DNA from: Dokdonia donghaensis DSW-1 | GTDB lineage: Bacteria > Bacteroidota > Bacteroidia > Flavobacteriales > Flavobacteriaceae | Assembly (NCBI RefSeq): GCF_001653755.1 | Contig: NZ_CP015125.1 | Coordinates: 1,238,001-1,302,000, forward strand | DNA length: 64,000 bases | Direction: 5' to 3' | Part shown: one piece after another, positions 50,473-59,187 of the stretch | Position numbering within the stretch: the first letter of the stretch is position 1 | How the letters are laid out: every line of letters starts with the position of its first letter | Program-made: the position numbers and the translations under genes | Notes under the pieces: model-generated | The model's database searches: none | What the model was told of the DNA's origin: nothing | The model's input: only the letters and a program-made list of their open reading frames with translations

Positions 50473-50530
50473 GTATATATCTTCATTAATTTATGAACTC
50501 TAGAGTAGTCTGGTAACGAGAATTTTTTCA

Positions 50531-50563
50531 TAAAAAAAGCCGACTGTCAACGACAGCCGGCTT
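50531..50563 (-). terminator. Terminator after the zinc metalloprotease gene
   Basis: On the minus strand a hairpin (AAGCCG plus CTGTC / GACAG plus CGGCTT with one mismatch) is followed by seven T, 37 bp after the protease stop. Confidence 0.8.
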
Positions 50564-50599
50564 ATATGGGAAGGGGAAATCTTAGGGGTAAATTATCCC

Positions 50600-53077
50600 T
50601 TATTTAGGGTCAAGTATTAAATTGATGCGCTCTACAAGATCTTCTGTGTGAATGCGACTCATACGATCACGTAGTCTACTATTTTGTAAATCGCGTTTAA
50701 GACCTTTAAGCTCTGCACGCACTACGGCTCTAATGTCACTCTGGCTTACATCAATAGAAGTTCTAGTGCTAAAACGGCTAGAGGCTCCTTGCTCTCTAGT
50801 CATTAAATATTCCAGACGCTCTACATATGCACGCTGTAGGTTACGACGATAAATATCTATGGTACTCCTTGTCTTTAACTCACTAAAGAGGCCCTCGCGA
50901 GTATCTTCCATCATATCCATAAAGGTATATGCACTGTTGCCATTAAGAGTTTCGTTCTCTAGCATACGTCCCATTCTTCCAAAATCTAGAAGGTTGTTAA
51001 GCGTTCTAGTCTGGAAACGTCTTATACGTTCTACACTACCTGCATTTTCTATTTTATCAAAAATGTTTGTGTCTAGTAACCACTCTGGTGTCTCAAAAAG
51101 ATTTTCTTGTAAGAAGGTAAGTGCTTCTTTTTGTTTCTGCTTTGGTACGTGTGTGTATACAGCCCCATCTTGATCATAGGTTTTATACATCTCATACACA
51201 CCACCTACATTTGCGGCCACGTGCCCCATATAGCGGTTATACTGAGAGAGTACTTGTCCATACATTTTATCTAGCTCATCATAGTTTTGGCCCTCTTCTG
51301 CAGTCCAAGTGATAAGGTTAGGTACAATACGTTTAAGGTTTGCAATACCATAAGCACTAGCTTTCATAGCATCGTCACCTAGATCTTCTGTTTGAGAGCT
51401 AGGGTCTATAACGCCTCTTTGCTGTCTCCCAAAACGGTACATAGGGTCTCCAGCGTGCTCGAGTATCCAGCTGTCTAGGGTTTTCTTTTCGTCTTCTGCA
51501 CTTTTTGCCTCAAGTATAGGGCGGTATCCCCACTTAATAGCATACTTGTCGTAGATACCTATGTTAGGCATCAAGGCTACATCACCATCACCTGGTTGTG
51601 CGATATAGTTAAAACGAGCATAATCCATAATAGAAGGTGCTGTTCCATACTTTTTTGTAAACTCAGGATCACGTAAATCGTCTACAGCATATGCGACACT
51701 ACTTCCCATATTGTGAGGAAGACCTAGTGTGTGACCTACCTCGTGAGAACTCACAAAACGAATTAATCGTCCCATAATCTCATCTTTAAACTCGTTAGAT
51801 CTTGCTTCTGGATTAATCGCTGCTGTCTGTACAAAGTACCAGTTATGTAATAAGGTCATAACATTATGGTACCAGTTTATATCACTTTCTAAAATTTCTC
51901 CAGATCTAGGATCACTCACGTGAGGTCCATTTGCATTAGGAATAGGAGACGCAAGGTAGCGCACTACACTATAACGTACATCTTCTGGGCTCCAGTCTGG
52001 ATCCTCTTCTACAGAAGGAGGATCTGCCGCGATTATGGCATTTTTAAATCCAGCAGCTTCAAAAGCTACTTGCCAGTCTTCTATACCTTGTTTGATATAT
52101 GGCACCCATTTTTTTGGGGTTGCTCTATCTATATAATAAACGATTTGCTTTTTAGGCTCAACAAGCTCACCTCTTTTAAAGGCTGCCATATCTTCGTCCT
52201 TAACCTCTAGTCTCCACCTATCTAAGTAACGTATGGTTTTACTTTTTTGTAAATCTAGACCGTAATCTGTTTGCCCGCGGCCAAACCACCCTACACGCTC
52301 ATCAAACATACGGCGTTGCATAGGTACTTCTGGTAATAAAATCATAGAGTTACTCATCATAAGTGAGAGTGTACCCGTAGCATTATTAGACGGTAATGCG
52401 CTACCGCTGTATGTTTTTACGGTACGTACTTCTATGTTTTGCGGGTAACTTCGTATTGTATCTATGTAAGAACGCTTTGCATCTAACTTAGACACCTTAA
52501 GACTTTTACGACGTCTCTGTGGTAAACCTAGCGGCTTAACATCTGTTTCAAATAAAGGGCTCGCGTCTATCACAATATTCTTATTGCCAGAAACAGAATC
52601 CTTCTTATATGCCTTTACATCAAAAGCGTACAGTACCGGCTCAAAATTACTGTTCTTTACAGCCTCAGAGATAGGAAGTGAGTCTGCGGCATAAATTTGA
52701 TGTGACACCACACGTAGTAATACCTTTTTATCTTTTACTTCCCAGCGTAGTACAGAGGTATTTTGTTTTCCTCCCCCAAAACCAAGTCCTGTGGCAGTCT
52801 TTGCAATACGAGTGACCATAAGCATCTCGCGCCCCATCAATGTGTCTGGAATCTCATAAAAGTACTTGCCGTCTAGTTTATGTACGGTAAAGAGACCTTC
52901 GTCTGTTTTTGCTTCTTTTGTGATTACTTTGCCATAAGGTTTTATGGCGTCTTTCTTGTCTTTTTTTGTAGATTTCGAGGCACTTGCCTTACTGGCAACT
53001 TTAGATTGTGATGCGCCACAACTTGCAATTGTAATAGCTAGTAGTGTAGCAATTACGTAGGATAATTTTCTATTCAT
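50600..53077 (-). CDS. Zinc-dependent metalloprotease lipoprotein (DUF5117/DUF4953 type)
   Basis: An 825-aa lipoprotein with signal ATLLAITIASC. N-terminal beta-rich DUF5118/DUF5117-like regions lead to a metzincin-like active site SSHEVGHTLGLPHNMG (HExxHxxxxxH, near residue 440), with a following SIMDYARFNYI Met-turn-like segment. The long C-terminal part is helical. This architecture is common in marine Bacteroidetes. The substrate is not known. It is one transcript, with a terminator downstream. Confidence 0.93.
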   Translation of the reverse strand: MNRKLSYVIATLLAITIASCGASQSKVASKASASKSTKKDKKDAIKPYGKVITKEAKTDEGLFTVHKLDGKYFYEIPDTLMGREMLMVTRIAKTATGLGFGGGKQNTSVLRWEVKDKKVLLRVVSHQIYAADSLPISEAVKNSNFEPVLYAFDVKAYKKDSVSGNKNIVIDASPLFETDVKPLGLPQRRRKSLKVSKLDAKRSYIDTIRSYPQNIEVRTVKTYSGSALPSNNATGTLSLMMSNSMILLPEVPMQRRMFDERVGWFGRGQTDYGLDLQKSKTIRYLDRWRLEVKDEDMAAFKRGELVEPKKQIVYYIDRATPKKWVPYIKQGIEDWQVAFEAAGFKNAIIAADPPSVEEDPDWSPEDVRYSVVRYLASPIPNANGPHVSDPRSGEILESDINWYHNVMTLLHNWYFVQTAAINPEARSNEFKDEIMGRLIRFVSSHEVGHTLGLPHNMGSSVAYAVDDLRDPEFTKKYGTAPSIMDYARFNYIAQPGDGDVALMPNIGIYDKYAIKWGYRPILEAKSAEDEKKTLDSWILEHAGDPMYRFGRQQRGVIDPSSQTEDLGDDAMKASAYGIANLKRIVPNLITWTAEEGQNYDELDKMYGQVLSQYNRYMGHVAANVGGVYEMYKTYDQDGAVYTHVPKQKQKEALTFLQENLFETPEWLLDTNIFDKIENAGSVERIRRFQTRTLNNLLDFGRMGRMLENETLNGNSAYTFMDMMEDTREGLFSELKTRSTIDIYRRNLQRAYVERLEYLMTREQGASSRFSTRTSIDVSQSDIRAVVRAELKGLKRDLQNSRLRDRMSRIHTEDLVERINLILDPK

Positions 53078-53140
53078 TCAATTGGATGTTTTACAAGGGT
53101 AAAAGGTACTGCCCAGAACCCGCCTATCTTGTTAAGAAAA

Positions 53141-54613
53141 TCATAACAAGTGAAGGGTAGTGTCATAAAGTGGTGTATTGTCAAGCTTAGATTTTATCCA
53201 AGCAAAAAAGCTCACCATAAAGATGTCTTCTTCTTTAAGGGTGGAGGTGGTAAAGTTATTTTTTACGCTTTCGCGAAAGCGGTCTTCATCTATCACGAGA
53301 GGATTGTTATGCATAGCCGTGTAAACTGCAATAAAAGAATGTAACCTCGTCTCAGAGCGAATAATAGATTTATGCTTGCGCTTAAAACTTCTCAAAGTAG
53401 CGTGCGCCAGATCTACATACTCTAGTTCATAATAAATAATAAGGGTGAGAAGATCTCTTTTTATTAACCAGTCTTTACCTAATTGCGTCTCATACCATTG
53501 GTCTGAGTGTTTTAATTTATTAAGCTGGCCTAAGGCTTCTTTATATAAACCTTGCTGGGTGAGAAAAACAACAAGCGCTAGTCTGGTATCTGGGTGGGAT
53601 TTTCCTTTAGTATTTTTTATGTATTCTTCTAAAGAGGTGATGGCGGTTGTATAACTGCCACTATAATTCATAACAAAACTGTGTATGAGTAGGTAGCTTT
53701 CGCGAAAGCGGGATTCCCATTTTCTTCTATCTGCACCTATTTGCTCGTCCATAAGCTTGAGATATGACTGAGCCTGTGTAAAATCACGCACTCTAAAATG
53801 TGCATTTGCCATAAAATAGAGGACCTGTATATGGTAAAAACGATGCTTTGCAGCAACGTGATCCTTCTGCTCTATAAGTTTATAAACCTTTGTTATAAAC
53901 GGTAATGCTTTGCTAAAGTTATGATCTAGATGTGCTGCTGTATTAATAATCTCAAGGAGTTGGTAGAGGGACTTATAGGTAAGATCTTTTTGTATGTCTA
54001 TTTTAAAATCTGCTAGAATTTGTTCTATAGTTTCTTGTACGCCTTGTTGTAATAGGGCTGTGTTAAACTGGACGGTTCTCTTAATGTGAGCATATGCCAT
54101 ATTGAGCCTTTCTTGCTGTAAAAAGAGCTTGTGACACTGCTGTGCCGCTGCCACAAGCTCAGGTAGATCTTGCTCAGGGTGAAGGTGGCTGTATTGTATT
54201 TGTGTATGATATGCCTCGACTAGTGCTGTGTAGAGGTCTAGTTGTTTTGCTTTTTTAATAGCTTTTTTGAGTAGTTTATGGGCAGGGTCAATCTGGTCTT
54301 GCTCATAAAGTATACGTGCTGTAAGTATCCACTTAAAGATGGTCATATCTTCTGAGGTTTCTGTCTCAAAACTGCGTGTAGCAATAAAATCTATGAGTGA
54401 GTCTTGCAGTCGCTTTGATAATGCGTGATAGGCATTTCTGTTTGACGAGCCATATAATGTGGTGATGATATCATTTACAGGTACTCCTTTACGCAAGAGC
54501 ATATAGAGATCTATGTTTTTTGTGTCCTTTCTTTTATTTCTGGAGCGTATGTATTGTATAAAAAGATCACTTTCTTCTTTAGAAAAACTAGTAATAATAG
54601 AAAATAATGACAT
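53141..54613 (-). CDS. Hypothetical helical-repeat (TPR-like) protein
   Basis: I do not recognise a named family. The 490-aa product is all-helical with repeated pair-helix units (KALPFITKVYKLIEQKDHVA and FTQAQSYLKLMDEQIG), similar to TPR/HAT scaffolds. The N-terminus SLFSIITSFSKEESDLFIQY recurs in flavobacterial proteins of unknown function. It has no signal peptide. It contains two palindrome copies 429 bp apart, both read as RFRES. It is divergent from the YiaA-like gene. Confidence 0.75.
   Translation of the reverse strand: MSLFSIITSFSKEESDLFIQYIRSRNKRKDTKNIDLYMLLRKGVPVNDIITTLYGSSNRNAYHALSKRLQDSLIDFIATRSFETETSEDMTIFKWILTARILYEQDQIDPAHKLLKKAIKKAKQLDLYTALVEAYHTQIQYSHLHPEQDLPELVAAAQQCHKLFLQQERLNMAYAHIKRTVQFNTALLQQGVQETIEQILADFKIDIQKDLTYKSLYQLLEIINTAAHLDHNFSKALPFITKVYKLIEQKDHVAAKHRFYHIQVLYFMANAHFRVRDFTQAQSYLKLMDEQIGADRRKWESRFRESYLLIHSFVMNYSGSYTTAITSLEEYIKNTKGKSHPDTRLALVVFLTQQGLYKEALGQLNKLKHSDQWYETQLGKDWLIKRDLLTLIIYYELEYVDLAHATLRSFKRKHKSIIRSETRLHSFIAVYTAMHNNPLVIDEDRFRESVKNNFTTSTLKEEDIFMVSFFAWIKSKLDNTPLYDTTLHLL
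53267..53280. repeat. GCTTTCGCGAAAGC palindrome, copy 20
   Basis: Perfect palindrome near the 3' end of the helical-repeat gene, read as RFRES. The next copy is only 429 bp away, the one short interval in the window. Confidence 0.95.
53696..53709. repeat. GCTTTCGCGAAAGC palindrome, copy 21
   Basis: Perfect palindrome in the same helical-repeat gene, read as RFRES. Next copy 2922 bp downstream. Confidence 0.95.
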
Positions 54614-54710
54614 TTTATATCGTAAGTTATATGTGTGTAAAATCCTATTTTAATTGTATAAATGTAATATTAGTATATTATATATCGTAAGTGATAATGA
54701 AATTATTGAT

Positions 54711-54740
54711 TTTTTGATGTGAGGTTGGGTTGCATCTTTG
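54711..54740 (+). promoter_or_regulatory. Candidate Bacteroidetes-type promoter of the YiaA-like gene
   Basis: TTTTTG at 54711-54716 and CATCTTTG at 54733-54740 roughly match the -33/-7 pattern with a 16-bp gap, 26 bp before the ATG at 54767. Confidence 0.35.
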
Positions 54741-54766
54741 ACCTCGTTAAACAACAACAAAACATT

Positions 54767-55228
54767 ATGGAAAATCAATTTGAAACACCAGTAACTGAGA
54801 AGAAAGTAAAAGAAAAACCTTCATTTTCAAATAAGCCTACGGGCGCTTTTATAAGTGCATCGTGGAGTGCTTTATTTGTTGGGATGATATCGTTCTGTGT
54901 AGGTTTATGGAACGCAGATATGTATCTCAATGAAAAAGGATATTATTTTACAATTTTACTCTTTGGTCTTTTTGCAGTAGTCTCTGTGCAAAAAAGTGTA
55001 CGCGATAGGCTAGAGGGAGTACCTGTTACAGACATTTATTATGGCATAAGTTGGTTTGTGACCATTATTTCAATCTTATTACTCGTAGTAGGTTTATGGA
55101 ACGCAGATCTAGAGTTAAGTGAAAAAGGTTTTTACGGGATGTCATTTACGTTAAGTCTCTTTGCTGCTATTGCAGTTCAAAAAAACACAAGAGATGTAAA
55201 ATTTTTAGATAATCAAGAAGATAAGTAA
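54767..55228 (+). CDS. YiaA/YiaB-type inner-membrane protein
   Basis: A 153-aa protein built of two repeats, each with two hydrophobic helices around VGLWNADMYLNEKGYYF and VGLWNADLELSEKGFYG, and each ending in AVQK-like sequence. This is the YiaAB motif found twice. The hydrophilic N-terminus is Lys/Glu-rich. I chose the ATG at 54767 because sequence upstream of it does not fit the family. Function is unknown. A strong hairpin follows. Confidence 0.9.
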   Translation: MENQFETPVTEKKVKEKPSFSNKPTGAFISASWSALFVGMISFCVGLWNADMYLNEKGYYFTILLFGLFAVVSVQKSVRDRLEGVPVTDIYYGISWFVTIISILLLVVGLWNADLELSEKGFYGMSFTLSLFAAIAVQKNTRDVKFLDNQEDK

Positions 55229-55265
55229 CAAAATGCGGTGCTCTAGGGCACCGCATTTTGTTGTT
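55229..55265 (+). terminator. Rho-independent-type terminator after YiaA-like gene
   Basis: A perfect 13-bp stem (CAAAATGCGGTGC / GCACCGCATTTTG) starts at the base after the stop and is followed by TTGTTTG. It probably acts in both directions. Confidence 0.8.
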
Positions 55266-55301
55266 TGATAACCCGATGCTCCCTAGGGAGTGTTGGGTTT
55301 A

Positions 55302-55688
55302 TTATTTAAAATTAATAGTACAAGAGGAAGATGTACCAAACCATCGTACCCTATTGCGAGAAGCCGTACGGTATACAAAGTCTCTAAGCATTCTAGGTAT
55401 AAAAGCTAGTAAGGCGGCAACACGCTGCCACTTTGGTATTTTTGATACAATCTTTAAAAATCCATCAGAGTGTGTGTGCAAAACATTATTATCTATAAGA
55501 ATTACCGTATCTAAACTATCTGTAGGTCTGTTGTTATCTCTCAAAATATGTTGACCTCTGGGAGATTGATAAGCTACAAATTCAAAGAGGTCTTCTGGAG
55601 CAAATTTTAATAACCACCCTACAACGCCATTGCAAAGGTTACACTCTCCGTCAAAAATTATAAGGCTCTTAGTAGCTGGACTCTTCAT
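55302..55688 (-). CDS. DCC family thiol-disulfide oxidoreductase-like protein (DUF393)
   Basis: A 128-aa protein with the signature IIFDGECNLCNGVVGWLL near residue 15, including the paired cysteines CNLC. The later SDGFLKIVSKIPKWQRV and the VYRTASRNRVRWFG end are typical of DCC proteins. The N-terminal part is thioredoxin-like. The cellular role is not known. It is divergent from the AraC gene 107 bp away. Confidence 0.94.
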   Translation of the reverse strand: MKSPATKSLIIFDGECNLCNGVVGWLLKFAPEDLFEFVAYQSPRGQHILRDNNRPTDSLDTVILIDNNVLHTHSDGFLKIVSKIPKWQRVAALLAFIPRMLRDFVYRTASRNRVRWFGTSSSCTINFK

Positions 55689-55795
55689 AGTAAATCAATT
55701 TTGTAATTAACCATTGAGTCGAAAAAAAATAGTAAACTTTTCAAAAACAGTTTTTTAAGAGTAGGTTTCTATTTTTTAATGAGTAGCTTGGTCTT

Positions 55796-56599
55796 ATGAT
55801 TTTTGAGCCACATATAGCAGAGGTAAAAAAGCACATAGACCATTATTGGATTGTAAAAGATGCTGCGCTCTTGTCTATGGGAAGCCCCACAATGTATGCA
55901 TACCCTGGCATTACTCCAGATATGATTATTGTGCTAGATGGTCATTACACAATGAGCTATATGGGTAAAACCTATACATCTAATAGAAGCAAGCTGTATA
56001 GCTTTATTCATAAGGAAGTGGTTGTAGATCTCTCGCATCTTAAAAGTTGTATCATCATAAAATTTAAAAGCAGGGGACTGTCTTCGCTCAAACCATTTTT
56101 AGATCTCAAGACAGAAGCCATTATGAAAGACAGCGTCGCCTTTGCAGATGATGTTTTTGGGATGGATGTCGAGCTACTTAAGATTCATCTACTCACATTG
56201 TCACCTTCAGAAATTGCAAGCGAATTAGATCAATGGTTTGCAGAGAGGTATAAAAACGAGCGAGAAGGTTTTGTAGTAGCAATGGCACAAGAAGTGAGTG
56301 CTAGTTGTGATATACAAACTATTATAAAGGCTACAAATTACTCATATTCTACACTAGAGCGTCACTTCAAGAGAGATACAGGTCTCACTCCAAAAAAGTT
56401 TCAATCACTCCAGCGATATAAAAAAGCCATACGAGAGTTATATGTCACTCGCAATAGCGACTGGCAGCATTATGTAGTAAAGTATGGATATTACGATCAG
56501 AGTCATTTTATTAAAGAGATAAAAAGATATACAAATCATACACCGTCGCAACTCTTAAAGACACCATCTTTTATAGAAGTAAGACCTAACTATTTTTGA
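55796..56599 (+). CDS. AraC family transcriptional regulator
   Basis: A 267-aa regulator. The N-terminal domain (residues 1 to about 140) resembles the DUF6597 sensor part. The C-terminal pair of helix-turn-helix motifs includes TNYSYSTLERHFKRDTGLTP and YDQSHFIKEIKRYTNHTPSQ. The ligand is unknown. Palindrome copy 22 lies in the 57-bp gap to the serine hydrolase gene. Confidence 0.94.
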   Translation: MIFEPHIAEVKKHIDHYWIVKDAALLSMGSPTMYAYPGITPDMIIVLDGHYTMSYMGKTYTSNRSKLYSFIHKEVVVDLSHLKSCIIIKFKSRGLSSLKPFLDLKTEAIMKDSVAFADDVFGMDVELLKIHLLTLSPSEIASELDQWFAERYKNEREGFVVAMAQEVSASCDIQTIIKATNYSYSTLERHFKRDTGLTPKKFQSLQRYKKAIRELYVTRNSDWQHYVVKYGYYDQSHFIKEIKRYTNHTPSQLLKTPSFIEVRPNYF

Positions 56600-56617
56600 C
56601 GAAAATTTACAATGACC

Positions 56618-56631
56618 GCTTTCGCGAAAGC
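56618..56631. repeat. GCTTTCGCGAAAGC palindrome, copy 22
   Basis: Perfect palindrome with full extension between the AraC and serine hydrolase genes. Next copy 2428 bp downstream. Confidence 0.95.
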
Positions 56632-56656
56632 GTAATCTTTGTAAAAAATAACACGA

Positions 56657-57820
56657 ATGAAATATATCCCATACCTAATTGCACTTTGTTTTATAACCCT
56701 AAGCTGTAACAGTACACAAGAGGTAAACTATACTCAAGATACTGATAAGCAGCTGCAATTTTTTCTAGATGACACTTTTACTGATACAAAGCAAGATGTA
56801 ACTGGTGTCTCTTTATCTGTAATTGCACCTTTTGCCGAAATAGATTTTTCTGGAGCGGCTGGATATGATAGTATAGATAAGGACGCGTTATTAAAAGCAA
56901 ACCAGCCTTTTAGAATAGCGAGTGTGACTAAGGTATTTGTAGCCGTGGCTATATTACGTCTGTATGAGCAAGGAGAAGTATCGCTAGAAGATGCTATCTC
57001 AAAATACATCTCTGAGGAGCATATCGCATTACTTAAAAAGGGCGGTTATGACCCAGATAAAATAACTATACGCCACTGTCTAGGTCATACAAGTGGTTTA
57101 TATGATTATGCAGAGGGAGGGCCAGAATATATAGAAGCCGCCTCAAAAACTCCAAACAAAATATGGAGCCGTACAGAGCAAATACAATTTGCAATAGATA
57201 ATGGGAGTCCTTATGCTGCTCCTGGAGAAGAAAATAATTACAGTGATACAGGTTATATCCTACTTGGCGAAATCATAGAGCGCACAACTAAGCTTGATCT
57301 TGCGGCTGCACTTAGGTCATTACTTAAGTTTGACGAGCTAGGTATGACTTCTACCTATTTACAAAGTCTAGAAGAACCTACGCAAGAGTTACCACAAGAA
57401 GTGCATCGCTATGTAGGTAGTCTTGATGCTACAAAGTGGCATAACTCTGTAGATTTATATGGAGGTGGTGGTCTGGTTTCTACTACAAGAGATTTAAGTG
57501 TATTTCTTCAAGCGGTTTTTAATAATCGTGTTTTTGAAAATAAAAATACCTTAGACACAATGCTATTACTAGATGGCAGGTATAAGGAAGGAAATATCCC
57601 TAAGCAGCGTCTAGGTTTTGATAGCTATTACAGTAAAAAACTAGACGTAGAGACCTATTTGCATTCTGGTTTTTGGGGAACGCTGTTTGTTTATATCCCC
57701 AGTTTTAATGCTAGTATAGCAATAAATAATACACAAGATGGTGATGTAGATGGTGATGTGTTAACAAACGTAATTTATTACCTGCAGTGGTTAGATAAAC
57801 AACCCAGTGGTAAAATGTAA
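56657..57820 (+). CDS. Beta-lactamase-family serine hydrolase lipoprotein
   Basis: A 387-aa lipoprotein with signal LIALCFITLSC. The penicillin-binding fold shows SxxK as SVTK in RIASVTKVFVAVAIL and HCLGHTSGL. The second motif reads YSD in NNYSDTGYILLGE, where YSN is usual, and HSG (LHSGFWGTLF) stands for KTG. It is likely a D-stereospecific hydrolase or esterase rather than a true beta-lactamase. It lies 57 bp after the AraC gene on the same strand and ends close to a converging transglutaminase-like gene. Confidence 0.92.
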   Translation: MKYIPYLIALCFITLSCNSTQEVNYTQDTDKQLQFFLDDTFTDTKQDVTGVSLSVIAPFAEIDFSGAAGYDSIDKDALLKANQPFRIASVTKVFVAVAILRLYEQGEVSLEDAISKYISEEHIALLKKGGYDPDKITIRHCLGHTSGLYDYAEGGPEYIEAASKTPNKIWSRTEQIQFAIDNGSPYAAPGEENNYSDTGYILLGEIIERTTKLDLAAALRSLLKFDELGMTSTYLQSLEEPTQELPQEVHRYVGSLDATKWHNSVDLYGGGGLVSTTRDLSVFLQAVFNNRVFENKNTLDTMLLLDGRYKEGNIPKQRLGFDSYYSKKLDVETYLHSGFWGTLFVYIPSFNASIAINNTQDGDVDGDVLTNVIYYLQWLDKQPSGKM

Positions 57821-57825
57821 TGTCA

Positions 57826-58494
57826 TTATTGCATTACAAGTAAGCCGTTCCATTGTTCATTAGTAGCGTGGTGCTTTTTTAAAAACTCCTCTGGTTCCAT
57901 TAAAAAGTAGCTAGGGTCAAAGTCAAAAATAAAAAGCTGGCTTTTAACATCAGTATATCCGCTAGACCAGGTAGCATCGCATACATACCATTTCCCGTCA
58001 AGTCGTACGCTATTCCACGCGTGATTTGCAATAAGTTTCCCATTTGATTTAAATGTACTTGTAGGGTCATACCCATTTATGACCTCACAAGTAATTCCAG
58101 ATAATAGGGCAAGCTTTTTAATTAGATAGGCATACCCCGTACACAGGGTTTCCTTATCATTAACTAATGTTGTAAGAACTTCTTGCTTAAATAAAGAACG
58201 CTTGGCATCTGAGTAACTTTTATCTAGATACATCTTCTTGCTCTTGCGTGTAAGTGCATCATTACCTTTTATATTATGAGTAACCCAGTAATAAATTGCT
58301 CTAAATTTTTCAACATCTGTGGTAAGCGTTGAGGTGAGTTTGTGGCTTAATAGTGGGAGATTGTATAATTCTTCACCTTCAAGAAGTGATGCCTTATAAT
58401 CGGCAGTTGTAAAGTCAATGTGTGCAAAGTCTGAGCGCTGTGCACTTGTCACTGTTGTGAAGATGAAGAATATAAAGAGCGTAAGCTTGTACAT
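57826..58494 (-). CDS. Secreted transglutaminase-like cysteine protein
   Basis: A 222-aa protein with a signal peptide (LFIFFIFTTVTSAQ). A transglutaminase-like fold follows with Cys in KETLCTGYAYLIKKLA, His in LIANHAWNSVRL and Asp in VCDATWSSGYT. The Cys-His-Asp triad is complete, so it may be a protease or amidase acting outside the cytoplasm. It lies 4 nt downstream of the regulatory-domain protein on the same strand, probably co-transcribed. Confidence 0.92.
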   Translation of the reverse strand: MYKLTLFIFFIFTTVTSAQRSDFAHIDFTTADYKASLLEGEELYNLPLLSHKLTSTLTTDVEKFRAIYYWVTHNIKGNDALTRKSKKMYLDKSYSDAKRSLFKQEVLTTLVNDKETLCTGYAYLIKKLALLSGITCEVINGYDPTSTFKSNGKLIANHAWNSVRLDGKWYVCDATWSSGYTDVKSQLFIFDFDPSYFLMEPEEFLKKHHATNEQWNGLLVMQ

Positions 58495-58498
58495 ATAG

Positions 58499-58909
58499 TT
58501 ACATAGATTTAGGTATAGCTTTCTTTTGGGCAGGTGCAGTTCTCAAAGCTCCTACTATAACAATGGCTGTACCTTCTAAAAATGGTTCGATGTAGGTAGT
58601 GCCACGTTCAATTTTTACCTCCATATCTTCAAAAGCCATTGAGCTTACGATAAGAACATCATTATCCTTAAGCGGTTGCGGAAAGGTAAAAGCACCATCG
58701 TCATCTGCCATAACACCTATATTTGTTCCTTTGAGAACGATCGCCGCTCCCGGTACAACGCTATTATGCGTTTTTACTACGCCAGATACCGTGCGCTCTA
58801 CAGCTTGTGCCTGTGCTGTTTGAGAGGTAAGCACGAAGGCTAGCATCATACAGATAGTCGCTACGGCGCTTGTTACCTTCTTCTTTGTTGTGATGTGTTT
58901 TGTTTTCAT
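58499..58909 (-). CDS. Secreted carboxypeptidase-regulatory-like domain protein
   Basis: A 136-aa secreted protein: signal sequence with a long hydrophobic region (AVATICMMLAFVLTSQTAQA), then one CarboxypepD_reg-like beta domain (VSGVVKTHNSVVPGAAIVLK, DDDGAFTFPQP). Such domains usually lead TonB receptors, but here none follows. Its stop is 4 nt from the transglutaminase-like gene. The cell-surface role is inferred. Confidence 0.88.
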   Translation of the reverse strand: MKTKHITTKKKVTSAVATICMMLAFVLTSQTAQAQAVERTVSGVVKTHNSVVPGAAIVLKGTNIGVMADDDGAFTFPQPLKDNDVLIVSSMAFEDMEVKIERGTTYIEPFLEGTAIVIVGALRTAPAQKKAIPKSM

Positions 58910-59045
58910 AATAAATGTGTTTTTGTTTATATCAAAACTATGAGGAGATGCCCTTTCTTAAAATTATAAATGCGCAAATGCCAGTTATATGACTGTAAAC
59001 TGTCCTTTTCACTTAGGGAAGTATAATACTGTTCGGTTTAAGTAC

Positions 59046-59059
59046 GCTTTCGCGAAAGC
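59046..59059. repeat. GCTTTCGCGAAAGC palindrome, copy 23
   Basis: Perfect palindrome with full extension in the gap between lysS and the regulatory-domain gene. A single-mismatch copy follows 1721 bp on. Confidence 0.95.
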
Positions 59060-59130
59060 GTAATAAATACCCCATAAACTCATATTATGAAGATGTAGTT
59101 ATCAATTATAACATTGAGCACATCACTAAA

Positions 59131-59164
59131 AATAAGAAAACCTCTGCCGATAGACAGAGGTTTT
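59131..59164 (-). terminator. Terminator after lysS
   Basis: 10-bp stem AAAACCTCTG / CAGAGGTTTT; the minus strand then reads T-rich sequence. It lies 24 bp past the lysS stop. Confidence 0.85.
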
Positions 59165-59187
59165 ATATAGTAAGAAAGGCGATTGCC

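Larger units (their letters stand above)
50361..50599. other. Intergenic region with palindrome and terminator
   Basis: A 239-bp gap between two minus-strand genes. It holds palindrome copy 19 and the terminator of the upstream zinc protease gene. No gene was recognised. Confidence 0.6.
58910..59187. other. Intergenic region with palindrome and lysS terminator
   Basis: A 278-bp gap between two minus-strand genes. It contains palindrome copy 23 and the lysS terminator (59131-59164). No further gene was recognised. Confidence 0.6.
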
